From positions 9,942,001-10,006,000 of the forward strand of contig CM034411.1 in assembly GCA_019925095.2 (NCBI GenBank): 64,000 nucleotides of DNA. The letters are read 5' to 3'. Under the pieces are notes generated by a model that was not told the DNA's origin, did no database searches, and saw only the letters and a list, made by a program, of their open reading frames with translations. A program made the position numbers and the translations under genes. This document shows positions 1-10,352 of the stretch, piece by piece (the stretch's first letter is position 1; each line of letters starts with the position of its first letter). Origin of the DNA: Dendrolimus kikuchii (lineage: Eukaryota; Arthropoda; Insecta; Lepidoptera; Lasiocampidae).

Positions 1-330
1 AGCGTCGGCGTACCAGCCCTCCTAGAGTCAAATGGCTTGGTGCGCGACGATGGCATAAGCTTCAAAAGGAATGTAATGTTTATATATAGATTTAATCATT
101 TAGTTGTAATTAGTATTTCCCGTTAGAAGTGTCACAGTATTAGATAGATTGAATAATTACGTTTGGTGTAGTGTATGTGTAACTTGCTGACTTGCTGTTT
201 ATGTTTCTGTTCTTTTCCTAGATCATAAGTATTCATTTTTGGTTTAGATGTATTATTACGTATTGTGAGGACTTTTTATGGAAATACGGTAGGATACTTT
301 CAATAATAAATAAAAAGAAAAAAAAAACTC
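1..330 (+). other. 3'-end-like segment with poly(A) signal and A-tract
   Basis: An AT-rich segment ends in AATAAATAAA followed by a run of ten A residues near 305-326, as at a retroposed 3' end. The first 80 bases are less AT-rich and could be the end of a reading frame entering from outside the window, but no motif is recognisable. It may be a LINE tail or a host 3' UTR. Confidence 0.3.
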
Positions 331-755
331 TGGACGCCCAAATTACACGAACAAAAGTAGAACATCGAAAAAACATAAAAAACTAATCAAATTACAAGGA
401 ACATTTATCGCGTCAATCCGAGTTCGATGAACCGTTTGTCCGTTTGTTTTAGCCTAAGCCGGTAGACTGGAAAATGTTATTGGAGGTATACCTATTGATT
501 TTTAATTTAAACGCCATAGCGTGTTCCTATAGAAATAGGGGCATTTCATGTACTGTAACAAGTGTGTTAACTGTGATGGTATGAATGTAATTTTTTTAAA
601 TAGTATTTTCTTAAATATTCGCGACTAGTACACAAAATTAGATTAGGCTCCCATAGAGTAAAATATAATAACCAAAAACAAAATAATAAATAATTAAAAT
701 GAACAAGTCGGTGGTAGGCTAAACAATAACTTTAACAATACTCATTGAATCTTCA
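331..755. other. AT-rich DNA, nothing recognised
   Basis: No reading frame, repeat or regulatory motif was recognised in this stretch. Confidence 0.5.
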
Positions 756-759
756 CATC

Positions 760-850
760 TTTGTCTTCCGCCATGAAGGCTACTGAAAAGTGGCCGAAAC
801 GTTGGAATTGAGATCAAAGAAAATACCGCACCTAAAACAGTTAAAATGTA
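760..850 (+). repeat. Possible Penelope-like element relic (hammerhead-like core)
   Basis: The stretch carries 'ccatgaa', a potential stem (ggcta paired with tggcc around an 8-base loop), then 'cgaaacgttgg'. This order of TGA-A, stem II and CGAAAC resembles the hammerhead ribozyme core found in Penelope-like retroelements. The first core box is degenerate (GCCATGA instead of CTGATGA), so catalysis is unlikely. No reverse transcriptase remnant is seen beside it. Confidence 0.35.
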
Positions 851-859
851 ACGTTTAAT

Positions 860-1813
860 AGGTCACTCGAACCAACCGATAGTAATTGAGCAGTGGCTAT
901 TATTGCCTATGGACCTCTCTAGAATACTAAGGGAACAGATGCATCGCCTACTTCGTCGAGACTTTGAATTTCGGTTTACGCTCTGATTGAAGAACCCCAT
1001 ATTGTAGCGCTCCGGTCAATTTGTAGTCAACAAACAAACTTTTTGGTAACATTAAAATCCATATACTAGTAGTATGTGGATTAGTAGCATGTTTACTACT
1101 AATTGTAATGTGCATTTAAGAATTTAGAATTGTTCAAAATTAAATAGAGGTTTACTGAAGGTTAAACAATGCCAATGGACATTATCTGAGAAGAATACTA
1201 GGATTGACGGTTGCCCAGTAAAATACCTAATTATGATAATGTCTTGAATTGTACATGACTAGATGGCGCCACAGATAACTCTTCTTTGTTTTTGACCGTT
1301 TTTCATTTAAAAAATATTTTCGAGGAAGAAAACAAAAATTAAAGTAGAAGATTCGCCATATAATCAGAATTATGTTATTTACTAGTCGATTTTCATTCGT
1401 AATATATTCCTTCTTTTATAAAAATACAATTTTGTTAATATTTTACTAGGATGTTATGTATGTGTAGATTTAAAGAAAGAAAGAAAATGTTTATTGTCGC
1501 AAATGTATGTACACACAGAAAAGAAAATATAATTAAATAACTATACATTGTACTTTTAAGGCATGAATACATAATTGTAAAAAAGAAAACAGAAAAACGT
1601 ACACCACATTTACGGCAACTAGGCTAGAGCTCAGAGTTATACTGCGGCAAGAGATGACGCAGCGCTGATTTTCAGTTCCAGCCTTTATTAACATAAAAAT
1701 AAATGACCCAAACAATACCTTTCATTTAACTTCTTACAGAAACATTTATTTCTTCTACTTCTTATAATATTTATTTCTCGGTGCTATTATTTTTCATTAA
1801 TTATTATTATTAT
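860..1813. other. AT-rich DNA, nothing firm
   Basis: No gene is recognised. An AGATGGCG motif lies near 1261-1268. The segment around 1480-1560 ('atgtttattg' read on the plus strand) could be the poly(A)-signal end of a minus-strand retroelement, but there is no coding support. Confidence 0.4.
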
Positions 1814-2123
1814 TTTTTTTATTGCAGGAGTTCAGCAGACAGGCAGACGGCCCATTGGATGGAAAGCGGTTACCATCGCCTATAGACATTTGCAACACCA
1901 AAGGTGCCACAAATGCGCCGCTGCTCTCTTAAGGGAGTCTGGAACCTGGTCACTAATGCCGGAAAACAACTCAAAGCTGTTATGGCGGCATGCTCCAGAC
2001 CAGGGGTGGTAGCCATCCAGTCGGGCAAATGCCCTACCACCTGGCTGTGGGTTGTTTAGTCGCCTCTTACGACAGGCCGCCCGGCCGTAGGAAATTGTAT
2101 TCTTTCTCCGTTCCTACACGGAT
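1814..2123 (-). repeat. SINE-like repeat with LINE-type tail, copy 1
   Basis: About 310 bp. Read on the minus strand it starts at the 'ccgtgtaggaacggag' head, passes the 'gtcgtaagaggcgac' core and ends in 'tctgctgaactcctgcaat' followed by an A-run. The same structure occurs at 11845, 12509, 22306, 22853, 24368, 53308 and, truncated, 61249. It has no long reading frame. The tail matches the 3' end of the CR1-like LINE at 3810-4558, which suggests mobilisation by that LINE. Confidence 0.75.
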
Positions 2124-2848
2124 AAAAATATATATTATTTAAATATATATATATAATTTAAATATATTTATTATAATATATAAATTATATTGTTGAATGA
2201 ATAAATGTTTTTTTATTTGTAGAAATACAGGTAATAATTGGACATAAGATGATAACAAAGTCAATTTACTGTACGTATTTGATCTAGATATGGTCATACA
2301 AATATTTGGGTACACGTCAATCTAAAAAAAATCAAGATAATTCTAAATTTATGAACACAAATTGATTAATTAATTCACATGATACAGAAATAAAAGAATA
2401 TAATTAAAATAAAATAACTCAGATACTAAAAGCAAAATACCAACATGATAATTTATTGTTGCTATGTACCAAAGCCTAGTTAGAAAAACGTTGTGTAAAA
2501 TCTTCAAATTAACTAAGGGTTATTGCGATTAATTTCAATCACGGTCTAACAGATCGAAAAAATAATCGTAATTGATTGTTGACTACTCTACTGTTGATTG
2601 ACTCTCTCAGACTTTAATTATGAAAATGTGGAATCAAGGATTGTCCTCTTATTGGAAAGAGGCTCAAGATTCACGATTAAATAATTAAATCGAAATAATT
2701 TGAACAATTATTATTTAATTTTTTATTCACAGTAGCAGTTTAATTCAATTGAAGATGACATTGATGCGAGCTCAAATGATGTCCAAAAGTGGAAATCTGG
2801 TCTCGGGGATAAATGGTTCAGGTCACAGAACCGTTCGTAATAAAAAAA

Positions 2849-2850
<2 letters not shown>
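2124..2850. other. AT-rich DNA, nothing recognised
   Basis: Very AT-rich DNA with no reading frame, repeat or motif that I can support. Confidence 0.5.
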
Positions 2851-2896
<46 letters not shown>

Positions 2897-2900
2897 TGTG
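2851..2900. repeat. (TG)n microsatellite
   Basis: About 22 uninterrupted TG dinucleotides followed by 'tctgtg'. It directly precedes the interspersed repeat that is shared with 57140-57540, where a shorter and impure TG run occupies the same place. Confidence 0.95.
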
Positions 2901-3590
2901 CAGTTCACACGCAGTAGAAGTGAAACAGAGTGACAAGGCGTGGGAGGGATTCTAAATATCGTGACGTCTCATTTCATATATTATATCGTTATAATATATT
3001 TCAGCTTTAAAACACGTTTGAAGATTAACGAAAAACTTCAAAACATTTCCAACTATAGATAGCTATATGAGCATAGTGTTTAAACCTTTATTTATTAATT
3101 AATTTATTTATATATACAATGTCTCTAATCTAGGAAAAAAATGGCTATTGGCTTATTTCCGGTTCGGTTCCGGTTATCCGGAGTTACTTATTCTAGTATA
3201 GTTCAAGGAAAAAAATTTTTTTTTTTGCTAACCCACTGTTGGTTTACACATACTTACGCTTAATCTTATAATAATATATAAAGCTGAAGACTTTGTTTGT
3301 TTGTTTGCTTGGACGCGCTAATCTCAGGAACTACTGGTCTGATTTGAAAAATTCTTTCAGTCTTAGAAAGCCTATTTATCGAGGAAGGCTATATATCATC
3401 ACGCTCAGACCAATAGGAGCAGAGCACCAGTGAAGAATGTTTTAACTATTCTACGCGGACGAAGTCACGGGCTGAAGCTAGTGATTAAATATAATGTAAT
3501 CTATCTCATTTTCTCGCAGGCTTAGTCTTAGTTTCATCGAGTTCCAAATCACAAAGATTCTAAAGAAGTTTCACTTTAAACACAAATCTC
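2901..3590. repeat. Interspersed repeat with nested insertions (pair with 57153-57540)
   Basis: Sequence from 'cagttcacacgcagtagaag' onward aligns by eye with 57153-57540. The shared copy is interrupted at about 3090 by some 390 bp that the second copy lacks, and resumes at 'gattaaatataatgta' near 3483. The insert is composite: 3094-3260 matches the reverse complement of 21655-21775, and 3262-3482 is Helitron-like. Confidence 0.65.
3262..3482 (+). mobile_element. Helitron-like non-autonomous element
   Basis: It begins with 'ataatatataaagctgaaga' and a TTTG run, contains 'ggaactactggtctgatttg', and ends 'gacgaagtcacgggctgaag' then 'ctagt'. This head, middle and end are the standard pattern of short lepidopteran Helitron-like elements, which lack coding capacity and depend on a Rep/helicase supplied elsewhere. 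Confidence 0.6.
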
Positions 3591-3809
3591 GAAAATGGTA
3601 CGTCTATTGTTTATTCTTCAGGGGTCTCTAGGTATTTTGGCAAAAATTTGAACCCTTATCACGTCGTCATGTCCATTCCTCAGTCTTTGTAGTTAGATTT
3701 TATTTTGTATTATTAAGAAACTACTGAGTTTATAGGGATTAAATTTGACAAGAAAGTATATTATAATCTAAACAAACAAACGCAATAACGTTTCCAAGCT
3801 CATTTATGT

Positions 3810-4558
3810 ATACTCCTAGAAAACCCCATTCGTAAATGCGCTTCAGTTCCAAGGAACACCCCTTACCACTTCTAAGAGTATTGGGATCCTTGGTGTCGAC
3901 ATTGCAAACGATGTACAGTTCAGAGGCCACCTTGAAGGAAAGGCAAACTTGCCTCCTAGAAGCTGGGAGTGCTAAACCGGTCCAAGCAGCATTTCACTCC
4001 GCGGCAACGCCTTGTGCTTTACAAAGCCCAGGTGAGTACTGCTCACACTTGTGGGCCGGGGCACCCGCCTACCAGCTAAACCCCCTGGACAGTATTCAAC
4101 GTCGAGCCGCTCGCATTGTCGACGATCCCCTACTCACAGACGGTTTAGATACGCTTGGCCTTTGGAGAGACTTCGCGTCTCTTTGCGTATTCTACCGACT
4201 ATACAACGGAGAGTGTTCCGAGGAACTGTTTAGAATGGTGCCTTCGTCTTCTTTTTAGCACCGCACCACACACCATCGGCTGGGCGTTCATCCCCACTTC
4301 CTTCAGCCCCTTCGATCTTGTACGCCACGGTTCTCTAGAACGTTTCTATTGCGTACCGTGGGGATTTCGAATGAGCTCCCAGCCGAGGTTTTCCCACAGC
4401 GCTACAACATGGCGTTTTTTAAAAAGGGTGTCATAAAATTTCTTCGAGGCCGGCAGTGCGTTAGTGACACCTTGGGTGTTGCAAACGTCCGTCCGACGGC
4501 AACCGCTTTCCATCAGTGGGCCGTCTGCCTGTCTGCTGTACTCCAGCGATAAACAAAA
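3810..4558 (+). pseudogene. CR1-like LINE, 3' end of ORF2 (frameshifted relic)
   Basis: The translation gives the C-terminal end of a CR1-group LINE reverse-transcriptase protein spread over three frames. In order: 'GVDIANDVQFRGHLEGKA' near 3893, 'EYCSHLWAGAPAYQL' near 4034, 'SIQRRAARIV' near 4092, 'ASLCVFYRLYNGECSEELF' near 4174, 'ELPAEVFPQRYNMAFFKKG' near 4370. At least two frameshifts break it, and the endonuclease and catalytic RT core are absent, so it is a 5'-truncated dead copy. The 3' tail (4465-4558: 'ccgctttccatcagtgggcc', 'gtctgcctgtctgctgtact') is the same tail carried by the SINE-like family here. Clade is from motif recognition; CR1/Rex is the likeliest. Confidence 0.8.
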
Positions 4559-5030
4559 ATACTCGATGTGATATTAATGATTTAATAACATTACTTAAAC
4601 TAGGAACTATGTACCGGAAGAATTAAATTTGAATATTAACATAAAAAACTAATCTGATGAACAGGTTTGATAGTCACATTACTGGCGCGCGCGGAATTAA
4701 ACATACCATCTTCGACCCAGGTGCGAGTGCACATCTGCGCGTATTTACCAACATCTCCGCACGTGTGTTTACTTTAACCTATAATGCAATGTACATGTTA
4801 TTCTATTAAGGAATTTGTAATAAAGTTTAGAATAGCTACAGAGTGATGAAGTTTATAGTAGGTGGAGTTTTTTCGAAGGCGTCATAATATTCCTTTGAAT
4901 CCAGTAGCATGCCGGTAACGTCCTTGGTGTAGCAATTGTTTAGGCAACGGAATTATGTACACGATAATTAGATTTTAATAACGTTGCTTGATTACTATAG
5001 GTCTGCATAAAACGTTTCAGATATAAACCT
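4559..5030. other. AT-rich DNA with a short CpG-rich patch
   Basis: Nothing coding was recognised. A small patch near 4684-4765 is richer in CG dinucleotides than its surroundings. Confidence 0.4.
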
Positions 5031-5033
5031 ATC

Positions 5034-5291
5034 GTGTTTTACAGGCAGGCGACCCACTTGATGAATGTTTGCAACACTAATAGCTTCGCCAACACATTGC
5101 TACCCTTAAAGAAATTTCTCGAAGTCCTAATTAAACAACTACATATCCCTGTTCCCTCCAGATGGTTGTTGCTTGTGGAATACATGTTCCTGAAATGTAA
5201 AGAACCGTATCATAGTCGAGCGTGCCAACTTAAAGAAATGAGAGGGAAAAATTTCCACAAACTGCTGACGGGTGAAATAAATTTTATATAA
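5034..5291 (+). pseudogene. Possible hAT transposase C-terminal relic
   Basis: An 85-codon open frame begins inside 'caggcaggcgacccac'. Its second half has a hydrophobic stretch followed by 'VEYMFLKCKEPYHSRACQL' and 'FHKLL'. This loosely resembles the hAT-family dimerisation region, in which an E-x-x-F segment precedes a K/R-rich helix and a final Leu-Leu-Phe-Leu. No terminal inverted repeats or upstream transposase are seen. The similarity is weak and may be chance. Confidence 0.25.
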
Positions 5292-5304
5292 TACTAAAGG
5301 TCCC

Positions 5305-5470
5305 GACAGACGTTGTCCTGCCCTGAAAAAATAAAAATCTAGGACCAGATCACAGCACCACTTACCGGTTCCAATTGTTAATCTTAATTATCCGGGGACC
5401 CACTCAACCACACAAAAAATTCATCGAAATCGGTAAAGTCGTTCTCAAGTTATGTGCGTAAATACATTTC
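5305..5470 (-). mobile_element. Helitron-like fragment
   Basis: On the minus strand it reads 'acttgagaacgactttaccg', 'gagtgggtccccgg', 'ggtaagtggtgctgtg', then 'gggcaggacaacgtctgtcg', the usual middle and end of lepidopteran Helitron-like elements. The same motifs are in forward orientation at 16605-16791 and 56265-56580. Confidence 0.55.
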
Positions 5471-5625
5471 TATGATTTATTTTTATTCATATAGATTGGT
5501 TAAATAAATAAATGAACAAAAAAAGGACATTTTTAGACAAGTGTGTTGTTAGTAAGTCTGCTGATCTCCAGCACAATTATAATGTATACGAAGATTATAG
5601 ATATGTATATCAAAACAAAACTCAA

Positions 5626-5893
5626 AGTCGTGGTAGCGTAATGGCTAGCGCACGCGTCCTAAACTCAAAGGGCGCGGGTTCGATCCTGGCCAGAACGCAT
5701 GCACCACTTGGCAGTTTTATGACCTAATGTGCCTCTTGTTACAATTACCACGTGCTAATAACGATGAAGGAATACATCGTGATGCAACCTGCACATAACC
5801 GATGTGTCAAACCTGCCAAGCCGCCTTGGACAAGCGTGGCGGGTATACTATAGTGAGAGGCCCGAGCCCAGCAGTGGGAGAGTTATGGGCTGT
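5626..5893 (+). repeat. tRNA-derived SINE
   Basis: The head resembles a tRNA. A Pol III A box (TAGCGTAATGG) lies at 5634-5644 and a B box (GGTTCGATCC) at 5677-5686, with normal spacing. The body ends in 'cccgagcccagcagtgggag' and 'ttatgggctg', the characteristic 3' part of a widespread lepidopteran SINE. It is not a functional tRNA gene: cloverleaf pairing is poor and the head continues directly into the SINE body. Confidence 0.85.
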
Positions 5894-6030
5894 TATTTTC
5901 TTTTATTATATGTTCTCAAAATATTATGAACAAATTATTCAAAAGCTTGAGGATAACAGTTACGCGACATTTGTTATAACAAAAAAATATTGAATGTAAT
6001 CTAATTAAATGTTAAAACAAAAATGTAAAT

Positions 6031-6130
6031 ATAGACATAGACATAGACATAGACAACACTTTATTGTTCACCAAAACAAAAATTACAAAAATGCACAACA
6101 AGACAACACTTACTTGGTAATACACTGTAA
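6031..6130 (-). repeat. Retroelement 3' end with (ACATAG)n
   Basis: An (ACATAG)n run near 6033-6055 precedes 'caacactttattgttcacc'. On the minus strand this is an AATAAA-containing tail running into (CTATGT)n. A diverged relative without the hexamer run is at 38140-38230. Both look like minus-strand LINE tails. Confidence 0.45.
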
Positions 6131-6483
6131 ATCTTAATATTTCTAAGAACGAGATAACCTCTATTCTTCTACTACAGACATATTATGAGATTGATAAAAT
6201 ATAATCAAATACAGAAATGCTAATATCAGACTAAACAGAACTGCCAAAATACACTCTGGTTTTGGTGACTTAAAAACAAATATTTTAACACTAGTATTCA
6301 ACACATTTTAATTAATTACTACAGTAGAGAGTTGAAAGTTTTCATATGCTACGATGATCTTACTTGGTTTTTTTTTGCAATATATAAAAACATTTCTGTA
6401 TTTGACTACATTACAATTCTTGATATTAAATCCTAACGATACAAGCTCATATTTCATATTCGTACGTATACTTCTATAGGTCT

Positions 6484-6620
6484 TGCAATTCACAAATGAC
6501 CCGTGTCTGTATCCTATTAATTCACTCGCCTTACCATCGATTGGATTTTGTCTTTATTCGTATGGAGCTCATGTCAAATTTTTACCGACAGTAAGGCAAA
6601 TGAACGGTCGGTAAGATAGA
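6484..6620. repeat. MITE-like hairpin element, copy A
   Basis: About 135 bp with internal inverted complementarity ('gccttaccatcg' against 'cgacagtaaggc'). It aligns with the better-preserved copy at 7227-7367 through 'tatggagctcatgtcaaatt'. No coding capacity. Confidence 0.55.
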
Positions 6621-7189
6621 AGAACCAGCCAAAACGTGAGCGTGCTTTACTTGTGTTTGTTAACACGTGTCAAAGTGTGTGTGAGACCATAAGCGGGTAT
6701 GATTAGATAGCATGCTCACAACTGATCGTTCCGTCAGACACACACCGTTGCAATGTGCCCATGCAAGTCCGACCATGAGTAAAGCCCGAACACTTTTGTG
6801 AATTGCAAGAACTGTACATTATAACGATTAAGTAGTATCAAATATTTACAAAAAAAACTCAATTCGATGATACGAACATGACAAAAATCAGTCTAAGTAA
6901 ATTAAACTAACAATAGGGAATAGTCATAATAAATCTTTAAACAATTGCGTAATTACTTCACAGAATAATAATAAATCAATTTATATATAAGTATAGGAAC
7001 TGGTCATGTACTCGGTACAAATATTTTTGAAATATCATTATAGAAAAACATGTCATAGTTAAACAGTCTTAAATCATTTTGTTAAGTTATAAGCAATTGT
7101 TACTTTTCACATTAACGTTAGAATAAAAAATAAATTAATCAAGGGTTGATGAACCGTTTTGTTGACATCTCAAGGAGATCTCTCAAAGG
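6621..7189. other. AT-rich DNA, nothing recognised
   Basis: No gene, repeat family member or clear regulatory element was recognised. Confidence 0.45.
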
Positions 7190-7700
7190 GCTCAGCAGAG
7201 TCACGCGCTTTATGCACGTGACTCTGCTTAGCTTGCGCTTATGACCGGTTCCTATATTTTACTATTCATTCACTTGCTCTCCCATCGGTTAAATTTTAAA
7301 ATTACTTGTATGGAGCTTATGTCAAATTTTAAGCGATAGTAAGACAAATGAATATAGGAACCGTCCATTAATCTGCCAGGGACTAACGAGCTGTATAGCC
7401 TTAAGCCACAGATGATCACGAATGATTTATCTTACACCAGCTCGCGATACGGTTCGATTAATATGACGCCATAAACCAAATCAGAGCCCGAATTTCCTGT
7501 TACAATTGTGGCTGAATGGAATATCACTTACTTCATAAATGTTGATATGCCAGATGATAAGCATTGAACTCTAATTGATCAACACGTGATATTCTGTGTA
7601 TACTCTGTGCCGTGTAATCCCGAGTGTATTTACAACCAAAACTATAGTATAAAATTTGATGCAGTATTTTTGCAAGATGATTTTATACTAATGTAACTGT
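7190..7700. repeat. Diverged direct repeat, unit 1, with stem-loop
   Basis: Aligns by eye with 7805-8290 through 'cgagctgtata', 'acggttcgattaatatga', 'ttgatatgcca' and 'gtatttacaaccaaaact'. It opens with a strong stem-loop (7195-7226: gcagagtcacg paired with cgtgactctgc). This unit is longer because a MITE-like element sits inside it. Confidence 0.7.
7227..7367. mobile_element. MITE-like insertion, copy B
   Basis: About 140 bp bounded by inverted termini: 'ggttcctatat' on the left is the complement of 'atataggaacc' on the right, with a few further pairs inward. It is absent from the matching position of unit 2 (near 7830-7843), which supports insertion of a discrete element. No transposase is encoded. 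Confidence 0.65.
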
Positions 7701-7804
7701 AATCCAATAAATATACGTGTTAAGTAATATAATAATAATAAATTTTATTTCCAAAAGCAAGATGCCGTTTTGCCGAGATATAAGACCTAAAGCTTATCGA
7801 AATG

Positions 7805-8290
7805 ACTCATCAGAGTCACGCGCTTTATGCGACTCTGTTTCAGCCAGGAACTTACGAGCTGTATAACTTTAAGCCAGAGAAGATCACGGATGGTTTACAT
7901 TACGCCAGATCGATATACGGTTCGATTAATATGATTCCATAACCCAAACCAAAGTCCGAATCTGCTGTTATAATTGTCGCTGAATGAACTATCATTACCT
8001 TCATATATGTTGATATGCCAGTTTCTGTAGATATCAAACTACCACAACTATCAAAATCAACAATTATGAAGTAAATTAATTATAGACGATGATGACACAA
8101 TTGCAATAGTGGACTATAAGCTCTTAACGACGACAAATGAAAAGCCTTGGATATTAAATGACCAATGCGTGAGTTTCGGTGTTTATTCTGTGCCGTGTGA
8201 TCCCAAGTGTATTTATAACCAAAACTAAAGTATGAAATTTGATGCAACATTTACAAAATGGTACAAATTTATATCAATGTAACTGACAAA
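7805..8290. repeat. Diverged direct repeat, unit 2
   Basis: The second copy of the block at 7190-7700. It retains the stem-loop core (cagagtc / gactctg around 7812-7837) but lacks the MITE. No protein-coding frame is shared between the two units. Confidence 0.7.
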
Positions 8291-8754
8291 ATGAGTCTTA
8301 TATTACAAAAGCTTGGATGGTATAATTGTTGTTGTAGATATTATTCACGGCGAAATCGCATACGCTCTAATTAAAAGTCTGCTAAACACGAACAATAATA
8401 ATAAACTTTATAGCAAAAAAACCAGATACAATAAATAATGATGAATTTAACTAACTTTCGAACTGAAAATAAAGCAATGTCTATGTATAAAAAAAAAAAA
8501 TAGATAAAGTAGCAGGTGTAATCCAAGATCTAATTGGAGATTTATTGTTTCTGGGTATGCCTATTGAAAACAGGCGTGATAATATGTATGTAAAATATCG
8601 TAAGATGACCAGTAACAAGAAGTATATTAAACTGTAAGGTCGATGTATGCAAGTATAAAGGCAAAACCAACAACAAGGAGATAGGTGGAAGATTCGTGGT
8701 GTGACAGCTGACGCATGACAAAATGAAGGGCTAAGAAAGGAAAAGACACATTGT
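8291..8754. other. AT-rich DNA, minus-strand tail-like piece
   Basis: Nothing coding. 'aataataataaactttatag' near 8393-8412 resembles a minus-strand retroelement end and is similar to 7730-7750. Confidence 0.35.
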
Positions 8755-8940
8755 TAAGAGAGAGAGGTGAGTCAGAGTTTCTGAGGCCCACTTCTTCTCC
8801 ATTTCTCCCCTTATCTCCATCCCACCCTAAAGGCTGGCAACACATTGGCATCGTTCGTGGTATTGCAAACGTTTATAGGCATCAGTAATCACTTTATATC
8901 AGGTGGGCCGTGTGTCTGTCCGCTTCCAGCAATAAAAACA
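8755..8940 (+). repeat. LINE-type 3' tail
   Basis: The sequence runs 'ccaccctaaaggctggcaac', 'tattgcaaacgtttataggc', 'atcaggtgggccgtgtgtct', then 'cagcaataaaaa'. This is the tail family shared with the CR1-like LINE (4465-4558), 36350-36565, 56985-57130 and 60890-61090. No RT sequence is left. Confidence 0.6.
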
Positions 8941-10246
8941 GATCATAATTAAAAATAAAATAAAAATTATTTTTGAAGGAAAACAAAAAGAAATATGTTT
9001 GTTTATAGTTAAACTCGCAATTATAACATAGAACGGATAGAAAGAGAGAAGTTAGAAATAAAATACTCGAATAAAAACTTTGTAAAAAAAATGTTAACAT
9101 GATATGTAAACTTTGAAATTAAAGAACTGATTACAATAGACACTCAAAAAGTGTTAAGTACTAATTGTTTATTAGATTTCCTGAATATTCTCAAAGGCAT
9201 TGAATGGATCATTGGAGATATGTTTTGGTCTATTCAATTACACTATTAAGGCACTTCTAATGGTACTTCTTTTATTTAAATGCATCCCAAAGCCTTTGAT
9301 GAATAATCTTTTTCATTTATCCAACAACTATTCTCATCTAATTTTTAAGCACTATTAGCATCTGTTATAATTTCTAATGTAAGTTTTCATAGAACTATAT
9401 AAATATGGCACCAGTATTATTGAACAACGTACGTTAATAATGCATGAGATTAGGAATACGAAAAAATTGGCTATACTAGTCATGTCCTTGACCACGATGT
9501 ATACGTAATATAACCGATTTTATTTATAAATTTGCTTAATATATTAATGCATATTGTTCTAGAAACTAAACTCAAGATGACAGAGTATGGTTCACGTATC
9601 ACAGGTAGAATTAAGATCGAATACGATAATCGGTAAATATGACGCGCACTTCCCGGGCAGTGAGTGAGCAAGTGAGTAGCGCGAGCATCAAATCTTCTGG
9701 TGTTAAGTTGCGTCTACCGTATGTACTGTATTATATGAAACATGACAAACAATAGTAAATATTGCAAGCGAGTATGATCGTTGCAATACAGAAAAAATGT
9801 TAAAGTTGAATTATAGAGCTAAAACTTCCAGAATGCATGTCAAAAGATAAATGTAACAACTATGGATTATTGTATCAAACTATATGGGAGGCTAAAATAG
9901 AAATAAGTAAGGAAATTGTTACATACTAAATACAAAGAAAAATGGTAACTAAATTAAAAGTAATTAGACATATGAAAGTAAAAAACTATAAATAAAAATA
10001 GCTAGAATTAATAGATTTATTAAACATAAATATCCTAAAATAAAACCTACAAATAAAATATACCTTAAAAATAAACAAATACATACGAATAAAAATACTT
10101 AACGAATATTAGAATAACAAAGAAACTGTAAACATATATCATTTAAAATACTGTAGTACAATAATATGATAATACCTACTCAAAGAGAGAACCTAGGAAC
10201 TCAAAAGTAAAACGAAACAAAAGATAAATAAAACATAAAACTCTAC
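8941..10246. other. AT-rich DNA, nothing recognised
   Basis: About 1.3 kb of AT-rich sequence. The short open frames look random, and no repeat or RNA gene was recognised. Confidence 0.5.
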
Positions 10247-10352
10247 TTGTTCCTATTAATATTATAAATGCGAAAGTAACTAACTCTGTCTGTCTGTCTG
10301 TTCCGTTTTCACGGAAAAACTACTGGACCGATTAGGCTGAAACTCACTATAT
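10247..10352 (+). mobile_element. Helitron-like 5' end
   Basis: It carries the head 'aatattataaatgcgaaagt', a (CTGT)n run, 'ttttcacggaaaaactactg' and 'gaccgattaggctgaaactc'. This is the typical start of lepidopteran Helitron-like elements. It runs without a gap into the minisatellite at 10353. Confidence 0.6.

Noticed and set aside
2723..2955. Frames with poly-(TH) or poly-(CV) tracts
   Set aside because: Generated by the TG microsatellite.
5626..5700. tRNA gene
   Set aside because: A and B boxes are present, but cloverleaf pairing is poor and the sequence runs straight into a SINE body.
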